Origin: Limnephilus marmoratus
Lineage: Eukaryota > Arthropoda > Insecta > Trichoptera > Limnephilidae
Length of the DNA stretch: 64,000 nt
NCBI GenBank assembly: GCA_917880885.1
Contig: OU862919.1
Coordinates: 55,155,058 to 55,219,057 of the forward strand
Direction: 5' to 3'
The notes under the pieces were generated by a model. It made no database searches, was not told the origin of the DNA, and was given only the letters and a program-made list of their open reading frames with translations. Positions 30,695 through 42,050 of this stretch are shown piece by piece; the first letter of the stretch is position 1; every line of letters starts with the position of its first letter. A program made the translations under genes and the position numbers.

Positions 30695-30950
30695 CAGATC
30701 CTTCCGCCTAAAGATGTAACTTTGTCTCAACACCATATCAGACCCTTCTGCCTAAAGATGTGGTGTTGGCTCAACACCATACCAGATCCTTCTGCCTAAA
30801 GATGTAGCGTTTGCCTCAACACCATATCAGATTCTTCTGCCTAAAGATGTAGCGTTTGCCTCAAAACCATATCAGATCCTTCTGCCTAAAGATGTGACGT
30901 TTGCCTCAACACCATATCAGACCCTTCTGCTTAAAGATGTGGCGTCTAAA
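30695..30950. repeat. Minisatellite, 44-45-bp unit, about 5.6 copies
   Basis: Units begin CTTCTGCCTAAAGATGT at 30701, 30745, 30789, 30834, 30879 and 30924, and contain CTCAACACCATATCAGA. The step changes from 44 to 45 bp after the third unit. No coding role is seen. Confidence 0.9.
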
Positions 30951-30959
30951 GATGCGCGC

Positions 30960-32066
30960 AATTTTTAAATGATTCAGGGAATATTTTGATGGAAATTTAA
31001 TTCGATATTTATTTTCTTTCTTTCAGAACTACGTCGCACAGAAGATTATTTACGGAAAATACTGGGAAACAATAAAAAAAGTGAGGTTAAAATAATTATA
31101 TTTGAGTAGTCTTATATTGTACCTAAATAACACAAAGTTTTGAAATTGGACAAATATCTTGTTGAAACACTACACGGAGATGTGGACACGCTTTCAAACA
31201 CGGCGTTGTCCGTATTCAGTCGACGAACGCCACGGAAGGACTTAACGTTATGCCCTAATCGGATAGCTGTAGTGTGTGTATTTCGAAGTTTTGGTGTAAG
31301 AATCGCCATGGAAAATATAGCTGGAGGTATTTACATAAACATATAAAATTTTCAGGTTTATATATGTTTATTGTGTATAGTTTTTAAGGGTCACAAAATG
31401 GTGTCTTTTTATAAGAGATTTTTAAACAATTAATAACCTTTACGAGAGTGCATCTTTTTTCGTTAAAATTGGTGTGTTGTCTCATGCAGATTGCATGTTA
31501 GTTTTGAACTATAAAAACACTGTTTCGCAACCAACTCGAACCAACTCTTAACAAAACTCTCTTTTTTTAGGGAGCCATCTACGAATTGTCCACAGAGAGT
31601 TGTTCAACTTTTTACGGGAAGAAAGACTTTTGTATCCGAATTCACACAGATACCGAAGAATATTATAGGATTACCACATCCGGAAGTTTGTTTTAAAAAA
31701 ATTTTCATCGATTATGAATTCAGCAGTCGCACAAGCTGTAACTTAATTTACACTTGCACTCACCACGCGATGGAAGAGTTGTAAATATGTAGAGAAATAT
31801 TTTCTGCGCAAACATAGCTAATGGCTACGAGATGGAATTATTACCAAAAACAAGGACCTACCCAGCTCTGGTAACCATTCAAAAAATATTTCATCTGATA
31901 CCTACTACGATGAGCAGGGGATAAAAAGTTTTGCAATTATTCTACAAGTGTCATCCTGTGGGTATGACGAAAACACTGAAATTTTTTAACTATTTTGTAA
32001 AGAGACTGCGCATCTGTATAACCAAATATTTTATATTTTATTTTTTAACACCGTATACATATATTA
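30960..32066. other. AT-rich stretch with no firm feature
   Basis: A small frame at 31140-31346 on the plus strand has no recognisable motif. No tRNA or transposon signature is seen. Confidence 0.3.
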
Positions 32067-32070
32067 TATA

Positions 32071-32440
32071 GGGTGTTAAGGGACGTACTTGACTTACTTT
32101 AACCAGTGATTCTTGACATTATTTGGAGTAAAAAATGTAAATGAAATTTTGGTCTCCGGTGACTTTTTTGACAATTTTTTTTTTTTTAATTTTTTACTTC
32201 AAAATTAAACAAAAAAAAAATTCTTCCACATGTTGTCACTGGTCACTCAGCCGGGTGTCCGACGAACCCCTTACCCCGCCTCCAACTATTCAATAACTAC
32301 CGTTTTTTAATGTTTTTGTATAAAAAAAAAAAACATCAAAAATGTCACCGGAGACCAAAATTTTATTTGCATTTTTTACTCCAAATAATGTCAGGAATCA
32401 CTGGTTAAAGTAAGTCAAGTACGTCCCTTAACACCCTGTA
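32071..32440. mobile_element. Palindromic MITE with arms of about 105 bp
   Basis: The left arm (32071-32170) and right arm (32336-32440) are inverted copies. They begin GGGTGTTAAGGGACGTACTT and include GGTCTCCGGTGAC at their inner ends. The centre has a short GC-richer segment (32225-32285). A diverged partial copy lies at 51350-51640 and a fragment at 125-165. It has no coding capacity, and the superfamily is undetermined. Confidence 0.8.
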
Positions 32441-32930
32441 TAGTTCCATCGCGAACCTCAATAAATACTATTCCTACAAATATTTGAAAGCACGTATTAC
32501 GAGTATTATTATCTATTATGGTATTGTCATCTGTTTCATAAATCCGTCGTTTAAGGGATATTCTGATCAAGAAAAAAATCGTATATCGATAGTTTAGATA
32601 TCTTAAAAAGGATATATCGAAATTCGAATTATTTTAAAAGTTAAAGCCATTTTAGAGTCGTGGCAATTCGATAATTTATGCGGAATCTAGATAGAATCTT
32701 TTTTTTTACCCCCTCTACTTAAACAGCGTGTAACTTTGTAAAATGTAGGTATATATTTTTTTGGAATTTTTTTGTAAATTTTAAAAATATAAATAAACAT
32801 ATATTGTAAAAAGATGTACACTTAAAATATGATTATTTATTCTTTTTTTAAACGCCCGAAATTCGGGCTTCTAGACAAGAATATCCCCTTAATATGCATG
32901 TACCATGTATCCAAGGTTTCATATATTTAT
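32441..32930. other. AT-rich stretch with no gene seen
   Basis: No coding or structural feature is identified. Confidence 0.3.
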
Positions 32931-32934
32931 TTAT

Positions 32935-33940
32935 TTTGATTTATTTATAATTTCTCACCATACTTGTGTTTTTTTTTTACATACAAAATATTAACCTCAC
33001 TAGGACTAGCAGCCTGTATTGAGGTTAACATTCATAAATTTGAGTGATGCATTTACACACAAATCACTAAAATAGAAAACAATACATCCAAAAACACTCA
33101 AATATTACATGTAGAAAGTAAGAAATAACAATATTATATTGGTGACCAGATGGGTAATTTGTAACAATATAGACCATAAAACAAATCCTAATTACTATGC
33201 CCACCAAGAAACAAAGGTAGTTCAAAACAACTAGGGTGACACTCCGATTTTGACAAATGTAACTCAAATAAAATCTAGTTATTTAAAAAAATCTTATTAT
33301 TTAAAAAACAAATATTATTAAAAATTATTAAAAATAAAAAAATCTTATTATTTTAAAATAAAAAAATCTTATTATTTAAAAAGGCAAAGGATGAAAAAAT
33401 AGTATGCCAATCCTCTGACAACAGAAAAATCTTAACATTATTTTAAAATTTAGCTAATGAATTAGAAGACTTAATGTAATCTGGCAGAATATTAAACATA
33501 AGTGGAGCCTGATATAAAAAGTTTCTTTGGCCAAAAGATGTTTTAGTACTTATTGCGACAAAGTTCATTGTTGAGCCAATTCTAGTGGTATGGATTTGTT
33601 GGGTTCTTTCTGCAGAATAAGTATTGATAAAAAATCTACAAATTATTTTAGAGATGTACAGCTGTTTTATACACATAACATTAGATTCCTTGTAAAGTAG
33701 TTTCGATGGATAACGAAATTTTTTTTGTACATGACTTTAAGAATTAATTTGTGAGCAATATTTAGCGGCTCTACATTGGACTTTAAACATGATCCCCAGC
33801 ATACAATATTGTGAGAAAGTCGAGATTGTACTAAGGCATAATAGACAGATTTTAATTTCTCTTTATCCAGTATATGACGCAGTTCTTTAAAAATATAGGT
33901 AAGTCTATATAATGCTAAATAACATTTATTTCATAAAAAT
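32935..33940 (-). mobile_element. 5'-truncated LINE, same family as the intact 46-kb LINE
   Basis: On the minus strand 33907-33443 encodes the C-terminal RT region (KELRHILDKEKLKS, NIVCWGSC, then ERTQQIHTTRIGS and FGQRNFLYQAPLMF), clearly homologous to the C-terminus of the ORF2 at 46012-48987. One frameshift separates the two parts near 33680-33720. The 3' UTR contains a hairpin at about 32992-33030 (AACCTCA pairing with TGAGGTT) and ends in T-rich sequence near 32930-32955. AT-rich short repeats at 33280-33380 lie within it. Confidence 0.75.
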
Positions 33941-34430
33941 CGCGTAAACTTTTATTTAAAACCATAAAATAATTGTTTCCCGCTAGAATCGCTAAATAGC
34001 CCACCGTGCGTCGTGTCGCTCTGTGGGCTTATTGGTCCTGGTCATGGATACAGACATGTAATGTTAATGGTCCTTGTCCTCACCGGTCTGACAGGTGTTT
34101 TGAGCGTAGCGAAATTCTGTTTCACTCACCACTTTGCACTTCGTCTGTCTGTAATTTTTTGTAGCCGTGTTTGACAGTAGGTACCTTTGTAGCCGTGTTT
34201 GACCGTCGTTGCAAACGGTGAAGTCGGAGTACTAGGTAGTAGGTATAGCGATTGGATTTGGACCTTCAAATCAATTCTTTAATTAAACCACATTACCCGT
34301 TATTAATTAATCCTGCCTACCTGACATGAGTAGGCAGCAGGTGTATTAATACAAATTCTATTTTTTAAGTGAATGTTCTATTTTAATCCTCGGATCCTAA
34401 TACAGTTTGTGAGTTGTTTTTTTACGTCTA
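33941..34430. other. Intergenic stretch with no gene seen
   Basis: A short direct repeat (TTTGTAGCCGTGTTTGAC) occurs at about 34159 and 34190. Otherwise nothing is recognised. Confidence 0.35.
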
Positions 34431-36556
34431 ATTAAATTAATCAAATCTTTATTAAACCAGACTGGATATTTAGATTCCTTATTTGAGTGTAAGGGACAAA
34501 GCGATTTATATGATTACTTGGAATTAAGTAGAACTGTTCAGTATTATGATTTAAATCGTCACTATCTAAGAAAGACCAGTCACTCAATGTAAGAGAGTCA
34601 CACATACCCGAATAATCTGCCTTTCTGAAATTATAGCATGATCTCATAGACTTCAGAGTTTTTTCGCCAAAGTCTGTTATACAAATATTTAGTGGAGGAT
34701 GATGGACGTCAGGGGGTATGACAACTTCCATGGCCTTACTTACTTTGATACACGAGCTCCAGTACACGATTGTAAATGTTTCCGACAAGATTATGTTGAG
34801 TTAAGTTTAAATATATTGACATGTCGAGTATTACTCTCTCACTTTCCCAGATAGTTGTATTACAAGTATTAGACAATTCGGGGTCGTGCAAATTCCAATT
34901 TACATTTGGAAGATTGTAATCACCTACGGCTATAAATTTGGCATCAGGATATTTTGTTTTAATTATTTCTACGTCTTCATAACGGTTTTTGAAGACAACG
35001 ATGTTGGCCGAGGGGGTATGTATACAGAACTAATTATTATTTTCTCACTTTTACATTTCACCAATATAAACAATTGTTCAACATTTTTTTTTGTGTTTAA
35101 TTTCGTTTTAATTGCGATGAGGACACCACCTCCTCTTGATTTATAAATGGTAGCATGATTTCTGTCCTTCCTGTAAACGTTATATTGGGATAATCCTAGT
35201 TCGGAAGAGTTGATGGATGGATCTAACCACGTTTCAGTCAGTACCACGACTCTACATATTACTAATGGTATACAAATTCTGAAGTTATCTAGTTTTGTTC
35301 ACAGCCCACGTACATTTTGATAGTAAAGCTTCAGTGTGCTGGATTTTGATAGTTTTTTTTTATTTGAGCCTTAACGATTTTTGGTATTGAATTGACGTAT
35401 TTAATAGTTAGTCTAGTTTTTGCACTGATAATTCATGGTGGAAATCTTAGAAATGGAAGTATTAGAATTGGAAATTAAAACACTTTTGTACTTTCTTCCA
35501 CTAATTTATATTTCACCAGGAACAGTTTCATCCTATTACGGAAAATGTCCATAATAGGATGAAACCGGTCCTGGTGAAATATAAATTAGTGGAAGAAAGT
35601 ACAAAAGTGTTTTAATTTCAAAATTCTAGTATTTAATAGTAATGTTGGTTTCGCCGTTTCTTAGTTCACTTCGTAAAAGAGCAAGTTCATTTTTTTGGAG
35701 ACTAGTGAGGTCATTTGCTGCTTTTACACCGTTCTTCAACTTTGTTTTGTTCATCAGAATGGATTTGGAAGTTGTTGAATCTTTGAATTCGATCTTGATG
35801 GGCCTGGTTTGGTCAGGTTTCTTGATTCCCAAACGGTGGATCTTTATCTCATTGGGATAAAATGTGTTTTCGAAACCCTCCAGGGAAGTTGACACCATTT
35901 GGGAATTGCTCATGTTAAATAGGATAATGTTCTTAGATCGAGACTTCCTTTCCTCCAACTCAGTTAGCATTTCACAGATGTCGGTTACATTGTTCACTGG
36001 TGACGTGTTTTGAGGTGGAGTATTTTTTAGCATTTCTTCGTATGCCTGCAGTTCACCTTCTAAGGTGCCAGTTTTGGTAGCTACCGCTGCCAACATACTG
36101 CCAATTGCGGCTAAGATTTCGCATGATATCGGAGTGATTTTTGCAATTTAGTCCTTGTTAAATTTATTGCTGGGGTCAAGAAGTACCTTGTTAATTGCAT
36201 TGACTGCCCTTTCTGCGTTGGCGATAAATGACTGGACGTCCATTGCGAAAATTAAGTTTTCAGTTTTTTATTAATTTTTTGTTAAATAAAATTTCAGAAC
36301 AACTGGTTGAGCTTCACTGTCACAAGATTTAGATAGGTGGTTCGTACAGGTACTGTACCTGCCAAGAAGTGTGTTGTTTTTGTCTTATTGGTAATATACA
36401 CTAAAAAAGGAGATTTTAACACTTTACTTAACTAAAATTAGCACTGTTTAATCTGCTGTATAGTTTTAGTGTTCAGATTTTCTGTAAGTAAGTTTTAATA
36501 TTTGAACTGGAAATAATGTTTTGACGTTTGCACTGTATTGTTTTTGATTTATGGTA
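34430..36556 (-). pseudogene. Decayed LINE: 5' UTR, ORF1 and endonuclease
   Basis: Read on the minus strand: ORF1 starts near 36244 and runs to 35626, with one in-frame stop at about 36148. Its middle is acidic and coiled-coil-like, and it ends in an RNA-binding-like part (RSKNIILFNMSNSQM, ELALLRSELRNGETNITIKY). The endonuclease follows: VLTETWLDPSINSSEL, YKSRGGGVLIAIKTK and IISSVYIPPRP at 35247-34969, then HHPPLNICITD and the linker to 34441. No RT remains. A palindromic MITE sits between ORF1 and the endonuclease (35460-35631). Upstream is a 5' UTR whose 58-bp start (36389-36448) recurs across a solo LTR at 37242-37300. Confidence 0.72.
35460..35631. mobile_element. Near-perfect palindrome, foldback MITE
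   Basis: Arms of at least 68 bp (35471-35538 and 35552-35619) pair almost perfectly around a 13-base centre. Both arms carry AAAACACTTTTGTACTTTC and ACTAATTTATATTTCACCAG or their complements. Weaker pairing extends to the stated limits. It has no coding capacity. It interrupts the decayed LINE between ORF1 and the endonuclease. Confidence 0.85.
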
Positions 36557-37241
36557 TGTTAGCGGACCTAAATGGGGGTCCCTACATTCTGCCGACAGAC
36601 TAGCTCAGGTTTTAGTCAGCAGAGCGGGAGAGGCCCTCACCACCAGGGTGGTAGGATCTGTGAGGCGTGTGTGTGGCTTCTCTGAAATAAAGCTCAAATT
36701 TCTACGGGCTGGGGGAAGGCAGTGAAACCAGTAATCAGGGTAAACAACGGTTATATTGGGTAAAACACCTGCGTAGATACAATATCACAATAATGCATAC
36801 ATAGTAATTCAGGGTAGCAACAACAGTTATATCTAAAATGGAGGAATCTATCTCTATAATCTCTCTGGTAGGGCTATTTATCTCCGCGGTGAATTTACTG
36901 CGAACACACGCAAATAAGGGGAGTTAAATTGGTTCAGGTACTCACAGCTGAGGGCTGAACTCTTGTAGATTCAGTGACGGGAAAGAATATAGCCATTCTT
37001 GGAGTTCCCGCAAGTCACTATGCAAAACACGCTGCATCGTGGCTTGCAGAATGTTCCGGAACTGTGCGGAACGGTTTACGACAACACGGGCGCTCAAGCC
37101 AGGCGCTGGAGAAGAATGGCGGTTGGCGGCTCGCTGTCGACGGTGGCTTTGCTGGGTTCCGCCGCCTGTAGCGCGCCGGTAAGCTAGCGGTGGGGGAGTG
37201 AAACTGTAGTTTGCGCAGTGGCGTATTTGTGTATCGTAACA
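36557..37241. mobile_element. Solo LTR, 685 bp
   Basis: It begins TGTTAGCGG and ends CGTAACA, giving the short inverted pair TGTTA/TAACA. It is flanked by GGTA on both sides (36553-36556 and 37242-37245), a 4-bp target duplication. An AATAAA lies near 36683. No internal region or partner LTR is present, so it is best read as the product of LTR-LTR recombination. Small frames within it are not genes. Confidence 0.75.
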
Positions 37242-37299
37242 GGTAATATACACTAAAAATTGAGATTTTAACACTTTACTTAACTAAAGTTAGCACTGA

Positions 37300-38460
37300 T
37301 ACGTTGTAAGATTTCCACGGCCAAAAGTATTTTCGTTATTTGTTTTTGGGGTGTTATGCCGTGTTGCGCTACCTCCTTCTTTAGCCAACGTTTCCGACAG
37401 CGTTGCAGTGTCCATCATCAGGGACATAGATTTTTAGTTAATTTTTAGTGGTGAAAAGTGTGTTTATTTACTAGGAAGTGATACCATGTCGCCAGCTCCA
37501 CTAACTTTCACCGGTACAAAATAACCGTGAAAAGCAGTGGCGTCATCGCCGCAGAACGGAATAGAAAGTTCACTAAATCGAGGTATTTATGCTAGCCTGG
37601 GGCAAGTCCATTTGCGAGTTGCCGACGGAGGTGGCTCTATCTTTTAACGAATTCTAAAATTATAATGGTAAGTATATTGGAATTAGAATTACAATGATTA
37701 TAGCGAATTTAGTCAATATAAAGGTATAAAACAAAATGGTTTACCACGAGCTGGCATTACTGTATACTTAGACATGGTTTTTTGCATTTAGCTTTGGTGT
37801 AGCCGTCAATTACCGGATACCAAGAGCTATTGAGCCTAGCTCTCTCGTCTCTATTAATATTAAATGGATTTTTGTCGATTTCAATTGCCTCCGTAATCAG
37901 GCGTGCTCTATAAGTTTTGGGCCTTTCTAGGATCTCAGGAACAAATTCAAAGTAATGGCCGGTTTCGATTAAGTGCTCAGCGATTGCCGATTTATCAGGG
38001 TGGCTGAGTTTTCAAGCACGAAAGTGTTCTGCTATCCTTTTGGAGATCGTCCGCTCTGTCTGGCTTAAATAAACCTTGTCACATCCGGAACAGCTGAGTT
38101 TATACACTTCACCTGCTTCCAGAGGAAAGTTGGTCTTTGCAGACCTCAGTAGGTCTTGAATTATAGTTGTGGCACCGAAGACAGTCTTGATGCTGTCTTT
38201 TCTCAACAGCCTGGCAATTCTGTCTGTCAAATTGTGAACGTAAGGCAGGAAAGCGCAGCCTTTTAACTTTTGTTTAGCTCTGTCTTCATTTGGTGTAAAT
38301 TTGGCACTTATGATTTGCCTTGTCTGCCTTGACGGGTAACCGTTGCGCTCCAGTGCATCGGTCAGCTTTGTAAGTTCTGCTCCGATTTTTGTTTCTTCAC
38401 ATATTCTGATCGCTCGGGTCACCAACGCATGGATACGCACTAGGTAGGAGTGAATTCTTT
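37300..38460 (-). pseudogene. Penelope-like retroelement C-terminus with GIY-YIG domain
   Basis: On the minus strand, 38440-38012 encodes a linker followed by YKLSCSGCDKVYLSQTERTI, matching the 'Y.L.C..C...YIGQT.R' GIY-YIG endonuclease core of Penelope-like elements. After an in-frame stop it continues to about 37760 (AIAEHLIETGHYFEF, NPFNINRDE). That endonuclease cleaves the target site for insertion. The RT is absent. The 3' UTR (37300-37500) contains CTGATGATGGACACTG...GTCGGAAACG, which resembles part of a hammerhead-ribozyme core. A short copy of the same UTR lies at 5380-5460. Confidence 0.75.
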
Positions 38461-38849
38461 TTTTTCACTGGACGGTATTGTAAGAGTCAAAATTTGGTGC
38501 CTTTTAGGTTTAATTTAAGCCCTGTAAAATATTATTCAATTTTTTTTAGGGTAACTGCCTCCGCAACGGCATTGAATTTACGAAAATAGTCGGTTTTACA
38601 CTCTAATTGGAAGTCATGTTTATGTACGATATTTTTTAATAAACGTACTAATTTTTATCAAGAAAGTTTACTTGGTATAAATATAGATTCGACACAAAAT
38701 AAAAAGAAGTTCGAATTTGTGTTTTATAATTTAAATAAAGGGGAGAGAGGAAGCGCGGGAGGTGATACTTAGCTTGCTTGCTCTATTTGTTCGTGGCTCG
38801 GATCAGTCGCACGCTCGTTTGTGGTTAAAATTACGTTCGATATTCTTTC

Positions 38850-41112
38850 ATGGCAACTATGCAAAGAACTCGGAGTGTATTCAAATGTCCTCTATTTGGT
38901 GATGTTTGTGAGATAAAAGAGAACTTTCTACCTACTTACGAAGATCCAGTAAAATACTATTATGAGTGGAGGAGACATCAACTGAAATTGCAATCAGAAA
39001 CTGCAAAAGAACCGATTTTTGGTGAGAAAGTAGATATAGTAATACGAAATTGAAAATATATGGCACACTGCATCTATTCCTACATTGACGCGAACAAGGA
39101 TCGTTCAAATATTGAAAGTGTATCATTTAAAGTGCAAAAATCTACTCAAGTCTATCAAGAGGCTCTCCCTGGACAAGTTAAATAGTTTTCAGAAAAGTAG
39201 TAAGATACTTTTTGATATTTCAGTATGCAAGTGCAAAGCATTCGCTCAATGTATATATCCTAAGGACAAAAAGGTTCCCAAACAAGAGCAAACTTTTTTG
39301 ACCGATCAAAGAACGTCTTGGGTAATGGTAATTAGCGGAATTGACGTAACTGCTATAAAGAAGTTGCAAAAGACTCTCAAAAGGAACCTATCTCACTGAT
39401 TCAAGAGCCGGGATCCATTGACATGAGATACGTGGTACCTGATGTTGGTGCAGCAAAAAGAATAGATACCGTGATAACAGGGTTTCTGTTAGATAGCTTT
39501 TATGGCAATTGATTGTGATGGTACGAATGTCAATACTGGAAAGTATGCTGGAATTATAAGACTGCTTGAGAAAAGGCTACCAAAACCACTTCACTGGATA
39601 ATTTTTTTACTCCACATTAACGAACTGCCTTTGAAACATCTGTTTTTTTATCTCGATGGGTGTATTTCGGGACCTAAATCTTATATTGGTCCACTGGGAA
39701 AATCACTGGAAACCTGTAAAAAGCTGCTTGTTAAAAATTTTGAACGCATCGAAGGTCAAATGCTACCAGAAATGGCCAAAGATCTGAGTCCAGACCAACA
39801 GTACTTAAAATTGTCTCGGCTGTAGTTTTAGATGAATTTCCAGAAGACCTAGGCAATAAATCTCCAGAAAAACTATCACATGCCCGTTGGATCACCGAAG
39901 ACTACGTTTGTATGTATCTACTGAAGAACCATCTGAAAATTTGAAAACTCTGGCTACTTTTGTGGTCAAAGTTTGTAGCAGGTAGCTACCGGCAGCGTCC
40001 TAAGTAATAACAACAACGCATTTTGTTCCTGAGGTTGGCACATCTGGAGTTCCAGAGTTCGCTAGTTCAAGTTTTATCCGCAAGCGTCAGTTGTGTGGAG
40101 GGACCGTGCTGACAGGTGGGCTCGCGACCAACGCTCGTGGTTTGGTGGGAATTCGACTTATCTTTAATCACGTGTAAGGCAAATGAATATTATTGTTATT
40201 ATCTTAGTTTAATTAGGTTCACTGATTGTAGATTATGTCAGGTTGCTTTACCCTGGCTGGCGCCCGCTTAAATTAAATTCTCCATGGCCTCGACGGCACA
40301 GATTTCTTACGTTAGCAATTCTAATCCTTTATCTCTATCAGGTCTTTACCTGACATGCCCTGTAGATTAACTGTCCTGCTCTACCAATTTCATTCAATTG
40401 CAATCAATAAATGTCCTTGAGTTATTTCAGACTTATTATTTTATTTGTTTAATATTGTGTCACAATCCCTCCTTGCCGCGTGGGCGGTAGGTAGTCGATC
40501 ATGTCTTATCAGTTATAATGTTACAAGTTTACGCACCGTTTTGGTTCTTAATTAAAAGTAAACCATCATGCAAAGATGGCACGTGTTATCTGTTCAATAT
40601 TATTAAGGCCTCCAGTTACCTGCCAGAAACTCTAAAAAAATATAGATCCTGTTATCCAAAGAAATGGCTACTTTGCCATCCTGAAGGGATTCTTCTTGCG
40701 ATGATAACAGATGATAAAACAACATGTTAGAGAGCTGGCAGCCCTACTAAAGGCACGCAGTACTACTCAACCTCCAACACCTAGACTGTTTCAAGTGCCA
40801 TTAATAGATTTTAATGCTTCTACATACAGTGATTTAATAAATTGTCAGGAAAACTTAACCGAACCACCGATTTTGAAAAACTTATTGGACTAGAACATTC
40901 AGAATGTCGTGGAATCTGGTGGTGAAAACGAACTATTGTTTATAAGGCTTCCCTGCCATACCCAAGCTGTTGAAAGAGCTTTAAAGAATACAACGGAGGT
41001 TTCCATTTCTCAGTGGATAAGAAAGTCGCGATTAGGTGCAATAAATGTCAAGCTGGAATCGCAAAATCAAATGCCTAAATTTGAAACTAAAAAGGATTTT
41101 AAACCTAAATAA
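38850..41112 (+). pseudogene. Decayed gene of a repetitive uncharacterised arthropod family
   Basis: Pieces lie in order: 38850-39053 (CPLFGDVCEIKENFLPTYED); 39085-39400 (RIVQILKVYH, CKCKAFAQC, FLTDQRTSWVM); 39415-39825 (IDCDGTNVNTGKYAGIIRLL, HINELPLKHLFFYLDG); 39830-39973 (LSHARWIT-like); and, after a solo LTR, 40526-41112 (VYAPFWFLIKSKPSCKDG, FNASTYSDLI, LPCHTQAVERALKNTTEVS). Several stops and frameshifts make it non-functional. I recall many near-identical uncharacterised proteins in insects and cnidarians with 'CDGT.VNTG..GG.IR..E', sometimes named after a bracovirus gene. The molecular function is unknown, and repetitive, transposon-like behaviour is suspected. Confidence 0.62.
39974..40525. 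mobile_element. Solo LTR, 552 bp, splitting the decayed gene
   Basis: It begins TGTAGCAGG and ends AATGTTACA, and is flanked by AGTT on both sides (39970-39973 and 40526-40529). Skipping the LTR and one AGTT restores the host reading frame exactly (GTC AAA GTT TAC GCA), which independently confirms both borders. An AATAAA lies near 40405. There is no internal retroviral coding. Confidence 0.88.
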
Positions 41113-42050
41113 TAAATGCATAATTTTTCGAGTTGGTTTCAAATTTCATTTTTTTTACAGCGATGCTTTAATAAATATCTTAATTATATATATATTGTTT
41201 ATCATTTAACACCTACTTACCACTAAATTAATTACAATGTATCGCCTTACAAACTTTAAACTTTTTTACCCTAATTTTCAATTTTTGAAGCCACTGCGGA
41301 GACTGAAGATCTTAATCAAATTAAATGAAAAATCCCACGTATTTTTACTTTAACTTAAGGCGCAAATCCCCCCCTCTTAGAACTCTGAATCTTAAAAAAA
41401 AAAAAAATCATACAAGCTCCACCCTAATACGCACGCTCTCTTCTGCGCTGGGTGGTGATGCGAATCGGCATGTAGATACCGATTTGTGTGTGTTTAAAAA
41501 AATATACAACATTTCACATTGTAACATTATGAAAAATTATAAAATTATTCTACCACTCCATAAGTTTAACTCTCGTAGCTCGTGGTTGTGGAAGGAGTAT
41601 TTAAATACATAAAGAAAAAAAATTAAAGGGCAATAAGCAAACAATTTTCAAAAACTTATTACATAACTACAAACGAAATTCTACGTACATATTTGCATAA
41701 AGCGCGCCTCTGCGTTTTGTTCCAGCTCAGGTTAGGAAGAAGGTGGGGGAGTGGGTTGTCAGTGGAGCATGAATACATTCTCGAGAGTTAAAGCAGTTCA
41801 CAGATTGTTTCTCGCTTTTACAATAGTACAGTAAGTAACCCACCTTATTGGATTGGATTTTCTCAAGAGATGCGGTGAAATAAGCAACAAATTTCGAGAA
41901 GTTAAATATATTTTCAAATTATTTCGTATTCAGGTGACCATAATATTTTAGGTGCTTTTTATAAAGTGCTTTTAATTGAATATGCCTACAATCTTAAATT
42001 CAATACTGTTTTCTTTTTGGAATTTGATTAAAATAATATATGGAAGGTAT
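41113..42050. other. AT-rich stretch with no firm gene
   Basis: Small frames at 41325-41612 and 41976-42197 lack recognisable motifs. A GC-richer patch lies at 41700-41770. No repeat partner is noticed in the window. Confidence 0.3.

Noticed and set aside
36389..37300. The 58-bp direct repeats as a pair of short LTRs
   Set aside because: They lack TG...CA ends. The true borders with a GGTA duplication are those of the enclosed 685-bp solo LTR.
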